NCBI GenBank assembly: GCA_044361315.1
Contig: JBIKJA010000010.1
Coordinates: forward strand, 62,001 to 126,000
Origin: Crocinitomix sp044361315
GTDB lineage: Bacteria > Bacteroidota > Bacteroidia > Flavobacteriales_D > Crocinitomicaceae
Direction: 5' to 3'
Length of the DNA stretch: 64,000 bases
Shown: positions 43,701 to 52,936 of the stretch, piece by piece
Numbering within the stretch: position 1 is the stretch's first letter
Layout: each line of letters begins with the position of its first letter
The notes under the pieces: generated by a model
Told to the model about the DNA's origin: nothing
What the model saw: only the letters and a program-made list of their open reading frames with translations
The model's database searches: none
Made by a program: the position numbers and the translations under genes

Positions 43701-44537
43701 CTAACAAGTCCCAATCGGCTTGTCATTTCTACTCCATTCACTCCATGAACCTACGTACAAACTTGGGATTTGAAATCCAGCGGCAGACATGGCTAATAGC
43801 GTATGACATGCGGTTACGCCTGAGCCACAATGAACGGTAATTTTAGAAAGTCCTTTTTCTTCGAAAAGTGGTTGGTACATTTCCCTTAATTTTTCAGGTG
43901 CATGAAAAAGCCCGTTTTCATCCAAATTCATCGAATAAGGTAGGTTGATTGCTCCTGGAATGTGTCCTGCAATTAAATCAATTGGTTCACTTTCACCTCG
44001 ATAGCGGTATGCATCGCGAACATCAATCACTGCAAAATTTGGATCTGATGCGTGTTTTTCAACTTCGGAAAGGTTTACAACTGGAAGACGCCAAGTGCTT
44101 TCAGGGTAAACACTCGTTGATTTCGCTTCTTCGTTACCCGTTGAAATTGGAAAACCAAATACTACAGCTGCCTGAAAACCACCATTCAACACTTGTACGC
44201 GAGAATGACCGATGGATTTAAGCATCCACCATAAACGCGCTGCGGCATTGGCTCCTGCCATGTCATCATAGACAACCACTCGAGTTTTTCGATGAATTCC
44301 CCACTTCCCCAACTTTTGAACAAAATCGGCAGGTGACGGCAATGGATGTCTACCTCCTAACGCAGGATTTTCCGGAATAACAGTCAAGTCCTTGTTTAGA
44401 TCAACGAATATTGCTCCAACTAAATGACCTTCTAAATACTGAGCTTCGGCAGTTTTACTACCTCTCACATCCAAAATAACCAAATCAATGTCTCCATTTA
44501 ATTTGAGCAATTTTTTTGCCGAGATTAGGTCTTTCAT
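43701..44537 (-). CDS. Sulfurtransferase (tandem rhodanese, mercaptopyruvate type)
   Basis: 278 residues with two rhodanese domains (about 1-130 and 150-278). The active loop is HCGSGVTACH, with the nucleophilic Cys followed by GSGVT, characteristic of 3-mercaptopyruvate sulfurtransferases rather than thiosulfate enzymes. The N-terminal copy lacks a loop cysteine. It probably supplies sulfane sulfur or detoxifies cyanide in the cytoplasm. It converges on lon. Confidence 0.92.
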   Translation of the reverse strand: MKDLISAKKLLKLNGDIDLVILDVRGSKTAEAQYLEGHLVGAIFVDLNKDLTVIPENPALGGRHPLPSPADFVQKLGKWGIHRKTRVVVYDDMAGANAAARLWWMLKSIGHSRVQVLNGGFQAAVVFGFPISTGNEEAKSTSVYPESTWRLPVVNLSEVEKHASDPNFAVIDVRDAYRYRGESEPIDLIAGHIPGAINLPYSMNLDENGLFHAPEKLREMYQPLFEEKGLSKITVHCGSGVTACHTLLAMSAAGFQIPSLYVGSWSEWSRNDKPIGTC

Positions 44538-44718
44538 TTTTTTAATTATTTTGATGATTTAGGTAAATTCATTCTAATACCTATGAATTTTGCCGGAATA
44601 AAGTTAGTTTTTTTCTTTGATTTTTTTGATTTATTTTTCTTCATTGAGAGGTGTTTTTCAATTTTTATGGCTCCATTATCAAATTTGACAAAAAAGGAAG
44701 TGTCAACTGCGTAAAAAA
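44538..44718. other. Upstream gap before the XRE/pentapeptide locus
   Basis: AT-rich sequence with no gene. A small inverted repeat, AAATTCAT and ATGAATTT (about 44566-44591), separates the divergent sulfurtransferase gene from the repeats at 44719. Confidence 0.4.
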
Positions 44719-44755
44719 CAACTAAAAGTAGTTAATTTACAACCAAGAGTAGCTT
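44719..44755 (+). repeat. Tandem imperfect direct repeats, possible operator
   Basis: CAACTAAAAGTAGTT (44719-44733) and CAACCAAGAGTAGCTT (44740-44755) are offset by 21 bp, two helical turns. They lie 31-67 bp upstream of the -7 box at 44786. Spacing of this kind is typical of binding sites for dimeric regulators, including LytTR proteins. No such regulator is adjacent. Confidence 0.4.
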
Positions 44756-44785
44756 AAAATTTTAGTAGCTCGGAGTTGATGGAAA

Positions 44786-44793
44786 TAACTTTG
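44786..44793 (+). promoter_or_regulatory. -7 box (TAACTTTG) of the XRE/pentapeptide locus
   Basis: Exact TAnnTTTG ending 27 bp before the ATG at 44821. It supports that ATG as the ancestral start. Confidence 0.55.
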
Positions 44794-44820
44794 TCCCATT
44801 AACTTTTTAAAATTAAAACG

Positions 44821-45701
44821 ATGTTTAATTCAAAATCAATTGGCAATAAGATTACCTAAGCAAAAAAAAAAAAAATCTTTCACAAGCCGCATTGGCGCAA
44901 CAGATCAGCATCAGCCCGCAAGCGTCTGGAAAATGGGAACGTGTCGAATCTTTGCAGGACATTTCTACCCTCATACGTTTGGCCGAATTAGTAGGAGTTG
45001 ATCTCAATTATTTATCCGATAAATTTCCATCAAAAGAAATAGAAGAGACCAATGAAATGAATAAAATTCAAGAAGAAGATCCAAAAAATCCCCTTTGGAA
45101 CATGTCCCAAGGCAATTGGGAAAATTTAGATTTTTCAGGATTAAAAAATCTTCAAGAGAAATTCAATTCATCGAATGCACGAAACTGCAAATTTGTAGAT
45201 TCCGACTTTTCAAAATTAACGATCCGAAACAACAATTTTGATAAATGTGATTTCACCAATTCGGATTGGAGTTCAAGTCACCTGCACGTCTCAAATTTTT
45301 CAAACAATTCGTTTAAAAATTGCGCTTTCAACAAAACTGAACTTGCAGTAAATTATTTTAGAGATTGTGATTTAACACACGCAAATTTCAGCGGGGCTAT
45401 ATTCAGAACATGCGGCATAGCGAAAAGTACGCTCACCGAGGCCAACTGGAATAAAACAAGTTTTATCGGTGTAAAATTGGTAAACTTAATCTTTGAAGGT
45501 CCGATTGCAGATTGTTCTTTCGAAAAATGTACTTTTTCCAAAATCACCTTTCAACAGGTTAAATTTATCAATACCTTTTTTAAATACAACAACTTAAAAC
45601 GGGTGAAATTTATTGACTGCCAAGCGGATAGAATCACCTACGAACTTTTAAGAAATGGGAAAGCGGATTTAAGTGGGATTTCGTTGATTTCGGCGGAATA
45701 A
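44821..45701 (+). pseudogene. XRE HTH-pentapeptide repeat protein, interrupted at its start
   Basis: From ATG 44821 the protein begins MFNSKSIGNKIT and stops at TAA 44857. After a run of 14 A (44862-44875) a second frame continues as NLSQAALAQQISISPQASGKWERVESLQDISTLIRLAE, a clear XRE helix-turn-helix, then about 180 residues of pentapeptide-like repeats (FSGLKNLQEKF; FTNSDWSSS; LTHANFSGAIF). One lost A would explain the frame change, and GAA to TAA would explain the stop. The intact parent would be DNA-binding with a right-handed quadrilateral helix. Translation from TTG 44892 or a later ATG (45052) could still make the repeat part. Confidence 0.65.
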
Positions 45702-45723
45702 GGTTAGACTGACACCTATATTT

Positions 45724-45806
45724 TGAGTTGGATTTTTTGATGAGCTGTCTTCAGACTAATCAGAATTTGCAATGGTTTGCTTCAAGTCATTGAATCATCC
45801 AACTCA
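45724..45806. repeat. Spaced inverted repeat between convergent genes
   Basis: TGAGTTGGAT (45724-45733) and ATCCAACTCA (45797-45806) are perfect 10-bp arms 63 bp apart. The gap (45702-45842) holds no gene. It may fold as a weak bidirectional hairpin or be a remnant; no T run supports termination. Confidence 0.35.
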
Positions 45807-45842
45807 TTGGTTTTCTTTACAAAAATAAATAAACTCAAACGC

Positions 45843-47186
45843 CTATTTATCCTTCCCTCTAGGCTTTTGCCCACGTGTTTTTGGCTTTTTGTATTTCCCT
45901 TTTATCTTAGCGCGATAACTCCCCCCTTGATTGGTTTTTTCGTTCTTAGGTTTTTTCTTTTGAGCAACCAATCGAACCCCTTTACGAGTGACCTCTGGCA
46001 AATAATTTTTATCCGCCAAATTTGGTTGTTCTTCGGGTGTGAAAATTTCAGAAATTTCAACCTCAGGAGGCAACGGAAACAAAGGAATGTTATAATTCAT
46101 TAACCCTTCGATGGCCGCTTGATAGGTTTCTTCTACCTCATTGGTAAACGTAATCGAAATCCCTTTCGCCTCGGCACGACCAGTTCGGCCAATTCGGTGA
46201 AGATAGTTTTCTGGAAAATCAGGCGTATCAAAATTAATAACGTGCGAAACTTCTTCAAAATCAATCCCTCGCGCAATCAAATCGGTTGCTACCAAAATCT
46301 TATAATCGCCCTTCTGAAATCGATCAATCGACCGCAAACGGTAATTTTGTGATTTGTTGGAGTGAATCACCCCAATATTTTTTTCAAATTTCTCTGCAAT
46401 TTTTTCTTCCAAACGATCCACCAATCGTTTACTTTCCGCAAAAATCAGCACTTTCGTCATTTCCACATCTTTATCCAACAGGTGGATTAACAAATTTACT
46501 TTTGTAAAGAAATTTGGGACGTGGTAAATTCGTTGTTCAATATTTTCAAGTGGCGTACCTTCTGGCACAATCGTAAATTTTTCAGGCGAATTAAAAAACA
46601 CATCAATCAATGCATCAACATCGGCTGTCATGGTGGCAGAAAACAATAAATTTTGTCTTTTTTCTGGTAAAATGTCCAATAAATTGGTCAATTGCGTTCG
46701 AAAACCAAGGTTGAGCATTTCATCCACCTCATCAATCACCAATTTTTGAATCGATTTTAAGCGAAGTACGCCCGACAAAGCCAAATCTAATAAACGCCCA
46801 GGAGTAGCCACCAACACATCACAACCATCATACACGTTTTGTTTTTGTGTATTGATATTTGTTCCCCCATAAACTCCTTTTATCCGCAAATTGCTGTAGG
46901 TAGCTAATTTTTCAATTTCACCCATTACTTGCACCACCAACTCACGCGTAGGAACTAAAATTAAAATACGCGGTTGTTTTTGTTCCGAATATTTTAGGTG
47001 ACGCAATAAAGGCAAAACATAAGCAAAGGTTTTACCAGTTCCAGTTTGAGCAATCCCAACCACATCTTTACCCGCCAAAATGGTAGAATAAACCTGCACT
47101 TGAATTGGGGTTGGATGCGTGTATCCCAAATCGTTCAACGCATTTATCAAAGGTTTACCCAAATTCAGTTCTTCAAACGTCACCAT
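45843..47186 (-). CDS. DEAD-box RNA helicase
   Basis: 447 residues from MVTFEELNLG; a TTG two codons upstream is less likely. All helicase motifs are present: Q motif (TPIQVQVY), AQTGTGKT, PTRELV, VDEVDEML in place of the classical DEAD (here DEVD), SAT, and RIGRTGRAEAKG. The basic Lys/Gly tail (KKPKNEKTNQGG) is typical of ribosome- or cold-linked helicases. The TACCTTTG box is 14 bp upstream of the start. Confidence 0.93.
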   Translation of the reverse strand: MVTFEELNLGKPLINALNDLGYTHPTPIQVQVYSTILAGKDVVGIAQTGTGKTFAYVLPLLRHLKYSEQKQPRILILVPTRELVVQVMGEIEKLATYSNLRIKGVYGGTNINTQKQNVYDGCDVLVATPGRLLDLALSGVLRLKSIQKLVIDEVDEMLNLGFRTQLTNLLDILPEKRQNLLFSATMTADVDALIDVFFNSPEKFTIVPEGTPLENIEQRIYHVPNFFTKVNLLIHLLDKDVEMTKVLIFAESKRLVDRLEEKIAEKFEKNIGVIHSNKSQNYRLRSIDRFQKGDYKILVATDLIARGIDFEEVSHVINFDTPDFPENYLHRIGRTGRAEAKGISITFTNEVEETYQAAIEGLMNYNIPLFPLPPEVEISEIFTPEEQPNLADKNYLPEVTRKGVRLVAQKKKPKNEKTNQGGSYRAKIKGKYKKPKTRGQKPRGKDK

Positions 47187-47200
47187 ACTCAATTTTTCGA

Positions 47201-47208
47201 CAAAGGTA
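47201..47208 (-). promoter_or_regulatory. -7 box (TACCTTTG) of the DEAD helicase gene
   Basis: Exact consensus on the minus strand, 14 bp before the ATG at 47186. Confidence 0.5.
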
Positions 47209-47627
47209 CGTCATATAAGTGAAACTTTCTACCAAAAGATCAATTAAAGCAACGCTGGCGCGAGCAGGATGACTTGCGCGAGTGCGCTGATTATTCTTCT
47301 TGAAATCTGATAAAGATGATCGTCCGTATCTAAAAATTTTATAGGGACATGTGTCCGAATGATCTTTCTCATTTCCTGCCCCCGATTGTAACGATAGCTT
47401 GGTGGCTTGGCGCAATTGGGAAACTTATTGTTTGACAGTGACCAAAGGAAACTGAAAAAAAAATTTAGTTGACTTATGCGGGAAGACCACAACTAAAGTG
47501 CAAAGCGGGAAATGGTGGCATAGAAAAATACAACGAATTAAAGGACATAAATTTGATTGAAATTGGTTTGGAAAAACGAGAGAGAATCGCAATTAATCCC
47601 TTACTTTTGTGTAAAACATTTAAGAAA
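47209..47627. repeat. 420-bp gap with degenerate palindromic repeats
   Basis: Between divergent helicase and DUF4494 genes. It contains GCGCGAG and CTTGCGC arms (47258-47280, with one G-T mismatch), the palindrome GGACATGTGTCC (47345-47356), and a GGTGGCTTGGCGCAATTGG stretch (47401-47419). They resemble degenerate intergenic elements, like those at 2421 and 50140. A long forward frame from 47469 crosses into DUF4494 but is not convincing upstream of its ATG. Confidence 0.4.
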
Positions 47628-48170
47628 ATGAACAATTGGTATACTGTGAAGGTTAAATTCACAAAAGAATTTCAAGATGGCACGTTGAAGCGTGTAACTG
47701 AGCCGTATTTGGTGAGCTCATTGTCTTTTACTGAGGCCGAAGCGCGTATTTATCAGGAGGTAGGCGAATTTGTTCGCGGTGAATTCTTGGTAACGTCAAT
47801 TGCAAAAACTGATTTTGCGGATATTTTTCATTACGACGACGCTGAAACTTGGTATAAATGTAAAGTTTCGTACACCACCGAGGATGATTCTGGGAAAGAA
47901 AAAAAGGTAAATAATCAATTTTTAGTTTCGGCGCACAACGCAAAACAAGCTTACGAGCGTATTGAAGAAAGTTTGAAAGGTTTGATGGTTTCGTATGAAA
48001 TTCCGATGATTACCTTAACGCCGATTGTTGAAATTTACCCATACTCGGCTCAAGAAATGGAGGAAGTTGACAAGGCGATTAATGCCAAAGCTACGCCAAA
48101 AATGGACGAAGAAATTATTAATTCCCCGAAAATTAACGTGGCATTTAACGCCAGCGACGAGGAGGAATAA
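47628..48170 (+). CDS. DUF4494 protein
   Basis: 180 residues from MNNWYTVKVKFTKEFQDG. The DUF4494 family of Bacteroidota carries the pattern VKFTKEFQDGTLKRVTEPYLV, then SLSFTEAEARIY and a repeat-like second half. The function is unknown. I chose the ATG at 47628 over the longer frame, because the upstream extension has repeat-like composition and a TTACTTTTG box lies at 47601-47609. pdxH begins 6 bp after its stop. Confidence 0.9.
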   Translation: MNNWYTVKVKFTKEFQDGTLKRVTEPYLVSSLSFTEAEARIYQEVGEFVRGEFLVTSIAKTDFADIFHYDDAETWYKCKVSYTTEDDSGKEKKVNNQFLVSAHNAKQAYERIEESLKGLMVSYEIPMITLTPIVEIYPYSAQEMEEVDKAINAKATPKMDEEIINSPKINVAFNASDEEE

Positions 48171-48176
48171 AACCCC

Positions 48177-48812
48177 ATGGCGGCCAACAAAAAACATATT
48201 AAACGGAGCGATTTTCTGAAAGGGGAATTGAAAGGGGTTGAATTTGCTGATCCGATGAAAATGTTTAGTGTTTGGTACCAAGAAATGATTGAAAAAAATT
48301 GTCCCGACCCGCATGCGGTGGTTTTTACTACAGTATCGGTTGAGGGGTTTCCAGCATCGAGAGTGGTTTATTTGCGTGAGCTGGTGGAGGAAGGTTTTAT
48401 TATTTACACCAATTACTTGAGCAGAAAAGGAACGGAGGTTACTGAAAATAAAAATGTTGCCCTGCTTTTTTATTGGGAATGTTTAGAACGGCAAGTACGC
48501 GTGGAAGGTTTGGTGGAAAAAGTGGATCCGTTAATTTCGGATGATTATTTTGCCGGACGACCCCGCATTAGTCAAATTGGTGCTTGGGCATCAGAACAAA
48601 GTTCGGTGATTGTGGACAGAAAAACCTTGGAAGATCGGGTAGCTTTTTTTGAAAATAAATTCCCAACTAAAGTGCCACGCCCGCCACATTGGGGTGGTTT
48701 TTTGATTAAACCAAGTTATTTTGAATTTTGGCAAGGCCGCTTGGGCCGCTTGCACGATCGGATTTGCTTTGAAAAGGAAAATGACTGGCAATCGTATCGC
48801 ATTGCGCCCTAA
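48177..48812 (+). CDS. pdxH: Pyridoxamine 5'-phosphate oxidase
   Basis: 211 residues. This FMN enzyme oxidises PNP or PMP to pyridoxal 5'-phosphate. Motifs include the FMN/PLP-site residues in ASRVVYLRELVEEGFIIYTNYLSRKG near 60-85, EVTENKNVALLFYWECLERQVRVEG, and a C-terminal FEFWQGRLGRLHDR with the PLP-binding His and Arg. It is sandwiched between DUF4494 and a GT2 gene with gaps of about 5 bp, suggesting one transcript. Confidence 0.95.
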   Translation: MAANKKHIKRSDFLKGELKGVEFADPMKMFSVWYQEMIEKNCPDPHAVVFTTVSVEGFPASRVVYLRELVEEGFIIYTNYLSRKGTEVTENKNVALLFYWECLERQVRVEGLVEKVDPLISDDYFAGRPRISQIGAWASEQSSVIVDRKTLEDRVAFFENKFPTKVPRPPHWGGFLIKPSYFEFWQGRLGRLHDRICFEKENDWQSYRIAP

Positions 48813-48817
48813 AATCG

Positions 48818-50071
48818 ATGAATTTTTATTTAGAAAAATTTGGTTTTCAATCGGCGAGTTTTGTTGATTTACCCAAGGAAAATTTAGGGATTTGTGTGGT
48901 GATTCCTTGTTTTAATGAACCCGATTTATTGCCAACTTTAAATGCTTTATCTAACTGCTTTCCGACGACCTGCGCTGTTGAGGTTATTATAGTGATTAAT
49001 TCAGGTGAGCATCACCCGAACGAAATTAAAGTACAAAACACACGTACCTTAGCCGCTGGGAAAGAATGGCAAAAAACATTAGCGTCCACATGGATCGATT
49101 TTCATTGGATAGACGTTCAAAATTTACCTCAAAAACACGCAGGTGTTGGTTTGGCGCGTAAGATTGGCATGGACGAAGCTGTTCATCGGTTTGATTTATT
49201 ACAAAAAGATGGAATTATTGTTTGTTTTGATGCGGATGCAACGTGCACAACGAATTACTTAACTGAGCTCGAACGGCATTTTGACCGACATCCAAGCTCG
49301 CCAGGCTGTTCGATTTTTTACGAGCATCCTTTGGGGGGAAGTGTTTTTGAAACACAGATTTACGAAGGAATTACGTTTTATGAATTGCATTTGCGGTATT
49401 ATAATTTGGCCTTGAAATTCTGTAATTTACCGTATGCTTTTCACACGGTTGGTTCGAGTATGGCTGTTCGATCGTCAGCGTATCAAAAACAAGGGGGAAT
49501 GAACAAAAGAAAGGCGGGGGAAGACTTTTATTTTATTCATAAGATCATTGATTTGGGGGGATTTACGAATCTAACCACCACAAGCATAATTCCTTCACCA
49601 CGAATCTCTGACAGGGTGCCTTTTGGAACTGGCAAGGCGATTGGTGATTGGATTTCAAGTGGAAAGCAAGTTTTTACCACTTATTCTTTTGCTAGTTTTC
49701 CACTTTTAAAGGCGCTTGTGGAAGTGATTCCCGACCTACGGACCAAAACCTTAGAAGATGTAAAATTAAACTTAAACGACCAAGATAAATCGGTGCTTTT
49801 TGAATTTTTGAAACTTCAAAATTTCGACTCGAAATTGACCGAAATTCGTTCGAATGCCAAAACGGAGGATGCCTTTATAAAACGTTTTTTTAGGTGGTTG
49901 GATGCGTTTACCGTTCTAAAGTTTGTCCATTATGTGCGAGATCATGGATTTTCACCGCGACCGATTGAAGATGAAGTGATTGAATTGTTAAAAGCGTTGG
50001 ATATGGATAAGTTTCCGGCTAAAGCGTTTGAGCAATTGACTTTTTTAAGAGAATTGGAGCGTAGGAACTAG
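48818..50071 (+). CDS. Glycosyltransferase family 2-like protein
   Basis: 417 residues with the GT-A opening VVIPCFNEPDLLPTLNAL (28-45) and the metal-binding acidic motif in IVCFDADATC near 138, followed by acceptor-domain motifs such as GEDFYFIHKI near 223. Members usually build polysaccharide or glycolipid. It follows pdxH by 5 bp and is probably in that transcript. It precedes the surface-polysaccharide cluster on the other strand, but no link is proven. Confidence 0.85.
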   Translation: MNFYLEKFGFQSASFVDLPKENLGICVVIPCFNEPDLLPTLNALSNCFPTTCAVEVIIVINSGEHHPNEIKVQNTRTLAAGKEWQKTLASTWIDFHWIDVQNLPQKHAGVGLARKIGMDEAVHRFDLLQKDGIIVCFDADATCTTNYLTELERHFDRHPSSPGCSIFYEHPLGGSVFETQIYEGITFYELHLRYYNLALKFCNLPYAFHTVGSSMAVRSSAYQKQGGMNKRKAGEDFYFIHKIIDLGGFTNLTTTSIIPSPRISDRVPFGTGKAIGDWISSGKQVFTTYSFASFPLLKALVEVIPDLRTKTLEDVKLNLNDQDKSVLFEFLKLQNFDSKLTEIRSNAKTEDAFIKRFFRWLDAFTVLKFVHYVRDHGFSPRPIEDEVIELLKALDMDKFPAKAFEQLTFLRELERRN

Positions 50072-50139
50072 ATTCAAGGCAGGAGCTAGACACTAGTGAT
50101 AGCTGTTATTAAATCCACATTTGAGTAAATATCTAATCT

Positions 50140-50177
50140 GTATGGCACGAGCGGTGGACTAGCGCCGACCTTGCTCG
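50140..50177. repeat. Imperfect palindrome, degenerate intergenic element
   Basis: CGAGC-GGT (50148-50155) and ACC-TT-GCTCG (50168-50177) pair around a GC-rich loop in an otherwise AT-rich gap (50072-50224). It resembles the GC-rich palindrome at 47258 and may be a remnant of a REP-like family. Confidence 0.35.
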
Positions 50178-50224
50178 AATTAACCTTTTAGGAAATTAAT
50201 ATGCGGAAGCCCCCTTCTTCGAAA

Positions 50225-51481
50225 TCACTCCTCTACTCCATTCAAGTCTTCATATGATTCGCTTTTAATTTTTTGAATCATTAAAACACAAACCATTAAG
50301 GCAAAAAATACGGTTCCGCTTTGGCGTTGAAAAACGGATTCGAACAAGGCATTGAATGCAAAAAAGGAGGCTAATAAAACTAAAAGTGGAAGTTTATGTT
50401 GCCGTCCCCAGCGAATGAGGGACCAAAATAAACCGATCAGTACAATCAACCCTGCAATACCCAATTCTAAGCCGGTTTGTAAGAATTGGTTATGCGGATT
50501 GTAATGATTGGGCGCAATGCCATATTGCCCATAGGTACGCAATTCCTTTTCCATAGCTACATCAATATTTGCCAAACCAAGGCCTTGTGGATTTTCGAGT
50601 AAAATTTTGGTACTAACCGCCCATAAAATCAATCGAATTTCGCTCCCTGTATGATAATCTGTATTTTGCCGAACATAGTGCAAAGGGGCTTTAATGAATT
50701 TAAACGTTGATCCTACAGTCGAGTTTATTTCATCATTGTATCTCGGAATACTCAATAAAAACGCAATCAGTAATATAGGACTTAGGATCATTACTGAAAA
50801 ATAAGTCCTTTTTCCATATCTCTTTTTAATCCAACGCAAGGCAAGAAAAAGTAGTAAAAAGCACCCAAAAAGCAATCCTGCTAAAGAAAAACAAAGTGCG
50901 TAAAATCCTAGAAACAGAACAGTGGTAGGAATTATCCACGTTCGTTTAAAATAAGTCCATTTTTGGCGCAATCCCATCCAAGCCCCATAAATTGCCAACA
51001 AAATGTACATGGCAAAATAACTTGGGTGGTGAAGATGTGAGAAATTACTGCTTTTAAAACAATCAAATCCCAAGGCGGTTTCTTGATGACATTGAATGGA
51101 ATGAATGAATCCCAAAATTCCTACTTGCGCCACCCCGATTGTCAACGCGATAAAAATAGGCGCCAATTGAAATTGAAACCGCGTTTGAAACATAAAAAGC
51201 AAGGGAAATAAGAAAAAAGTGAGTTTATTCATCAAATAAAAATTCGCCAATTCAGGATTGTGCGTGAAGAAATAAGCAATTCCATAAGCGATATAGAGCA
51301 AACCCATGATAAGCAAGGGTTTTTTAATTGTAAAAACCAAGTTTTTAGTTTGATAACCAAGAATGACAACCACCAATAAAACGAGGACTCCAATTGGAAT
51401 TAATTTGGGAAAAGCAACTTGCAAATAAACCAAAAGTGCGAGGGTAAAATAAAAAATCGATTCAAAATGACGTTTTATCAT
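50225..51481 (-). CDS. O-antigen ligase family membrane protein
   Basis: 418 residues with about 11 membrane segments and the Wzy_C motif HNPHNQFLQTGLELGIAGL (near 328-346), normally written N-P-H-N-x-F/Y-L. It likely ligates or polymerises glycans at the periplasmic face. It ends the polysaccharide cluster and lies 73 bp after the hisF-like gene on the same strand. A second member of the family is at 25134. Confidence 0.85.
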   Translation of the reverse strand: MIKRHFESIFYFTLALLVYLQVAFPKLIPIGVLVLLVVVILGYQTKNLVFTIKKPLLIMGLLYIAYGIAYFFTHNPELANFYLMNKLTFFLFPLLFMFQTRFQFQLAPIFIALTIGVAQVGILGFIHSIQCHQETALGFDCFKSSNFSHLHHPSYFAMYILLAIYGAWMGLRQKWTYFKRTWIIPTTVLFLGFYALCFSLAGLLFGCFLLLFLALRWIKKRYGKRTYFSVMILSPILLIAFLLSIPRYNDEINSTVGSTFKFIKAPLHYVRQNTDYHTGSEIRLILWAVSTKILLENPQGLGLANIDVAMEKELRTYGQYGIAPNHYNPHNQFLQTGLELGIAGLIVLIGLFWSLIRWGRQHKLPLLVLLASFFAFNALFESVFQRQSGTVFFALMVCVLMIQKIKSESYEDLNGVEE

Positions 51482-51554
51482 AACCTACTAGAATAATGAG
51501 AACTTCAACCGTCTTATTTGCTGGAACTTACTCGATTTTAGTTCGCTGCTCATC

Positions 51555-52319
51555 TTATTTGGTAAAAATTGTCTTGAGTGCCTCTTGTTCTGGATAATTG
51601 ATCAATACCGCTCTTAATTTTCCATGAAAAACAAACATACTCCCAGCCGCAACAGCCGAAGCACCTGCGGTGTGAATCGCATTTGAAAAATCATCTAAAT
51701 TGGCTGCTCCGCCACAGGCAATTACGGGCATTTTTACATTTTTACTGATCAAGCTAATCAGCTCCAAATCATAGCCCTTTTGCGTCCCATCTCGGTCGAT
51801 GGAATTAATCATGATTTCACCAGCACCTGCTTGATCCATTTCCTTGGCAAACAAGAGCGGATCTAATTTGGTATTGTGTTTTCCACCACGAGTATAGATC
51901 TCATATTTCCCCCAAAAATTCTTTTTCACATCAATAGAGACACAGATCGTTGAACTGCCATAACGTTTCACCGCTTCGGCAATAAATCCTTTATTTTCGG
52001 CTGCTTGGGTGTTGATGATGACTTTTTCAATCCCAACTTTTAAAATATCTTTAATTTCATCAATTGTTTTGATTCCTCCGCCATAGGCCAAGGGCATAAA
52101 ACATTCTTCGGCTATCTCTTTTAAAAATTCCAAGGGTGGTTTTCTGTTCTCTGGCGTTGCCAAGATGTCCAAAAAAATAAGTTCGTCCACTTCCTTGTCA
52201 TTAAATATTTTGACGGCGTTTAACGAGTCGCCAATGTATTTAGGATCTTTAAACTGGACTGTTTTTACCAAACCAGTATTTTTCAGCAATAAAACAGGGA
52301 TTACGCGAGGAATAGCCAT
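51555..52319 (-). CDS. hisF2: HisF-like subunit of an amidino-sugar modification system
   Basis: 254-residue TIM barrel of the AglZ/HisF2 type. The family pairs with a HisH-like amidotransferase and an N-acetyl sugar amidotransferase to convert acetamido groups to acetamidino groups on bacterial glycans. The N-terminal site of histidine-synthetic HisF, with the catalytic Asp at residue 11, is changed: this protein reads RVIPVLLLKNTG, with Leu there. The second Asp (SIDVKK, near 128) is kept. This argues against a role in histidine synthesis. It overlaps hisH by one base. Confidence 0.88.
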   Translation of the reverse strand: MAIPRVIPVLLLKNTGLVKTVQFKDPKYIGDSLNAVKIFNDKEVDELIFLDILATPENRKPPLEFLKEIAEECFMPLAYGGGIKTIDEIKDILKVGIEKVIINTQAAENKGFIAEAVKRYGSSTICVSIDVKKNFWGKYEIYTRGGKHNTKLDPLLFAKEMDQAGAGEIMINSIDRDGTQKGYDLELISLISKNVKMPVIACGGAANLDDFSNAIHTAGASAVAAGSMFVFHGKLRAVLINYPEQEALKTIFTK

Positions 52320-52936
52320 TAGTAATTGTGAACAAAGTTTTTAAATAATTGCATTCCGAATTTATGACTTTTTTCCGGATGAAATTGCACCCCGATAATA
52401 TTATCTTTTTCAAAAGCGGCGTCGAATTCTAAAATATAATCCGTTGTCAATAAAACATCTTCCGATCGATTACATTTTACGTGGTAGGCATGCACAAAAT
52501 AATATTTTGATTCTTCGTACATATTTTCAAGCAGTTTGCTTGATTTTTTTGCTTGCACATATTCCCATCCCATGTGCGGAATGGTAAATTGTTGTTCAGA
52601 TTTAGAAGCATCAAATTTTATGGTTTCTGCATCCACCCAACCTAAACCTGGCATTTCGCCTTCTTCGCTGCGTTGCGTAAATAATTGCATGCCAAGACAA
52701 ACACCTAAAATCGGCACTTTTTCTTCCAAGACTTTTTTATTGAGCAAAGAAACCAAACCAAGTTCGTGCAAATTCGACATCCCATTATCAAACGCGCCAA
52801 CGCCTGGCAAAATCAATTTATCTGCTTGGGCAATTTTCTCCAAATCCGAAGTAATTTCGGATTCAGAGCCAATTTTTTTTAGCATGTTTTTAATCGAACC
52901 TAAATTGCCAAGTCCGTAATCGATTATTGTAATCAT
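52319..52936 (-). CDS. hisH: HisH-like glutamine amidotransferase
   Basis: 205 residues, class I glutaminase. The nucleophile is in GVCLGMQLF near 79, and QFHPEKS near 185 supplies His and Glu, so the site is complete. It should release ammonia from glutamine and pass it to the partner barrel for the sugar amidination step. It overlaps the amidotransferase stop and the hisF start by one base each, indicating a tightly coupled three-gene unit. Confidence 0.93.
   Translation of the reverse strand: MITIIDYGLGNLGSIKNMLKKIGSESEITSDLEKIAQADKLILPGVGAFDNGMSNLHELGLVSLLNKKVLEEKVPILGVCLGMQLFTQRSEEGEMPGLGWVDAETIKFDASKSEQQFTIPHMGWEYVQAKKSSKLLENMYEESKYYFVHAYHVKCNRSEDVLLTTDYILEFDAAFEKDNIIGVQFHPEKSHKFGMQLFKNFVHNY

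Noticed and set aside
43701..43726. Hairpin ACAAG/CTTGT at the end of the sulfurtransferase gene
   Set aside because: The arms are only 5 bp and lie inside coding sequence.
47469..47627. N-terminal extension of the DUF4494 protein
   Set aside because: The added 53 residues have repeat-like composition; the family starts at MNNWYTVK.
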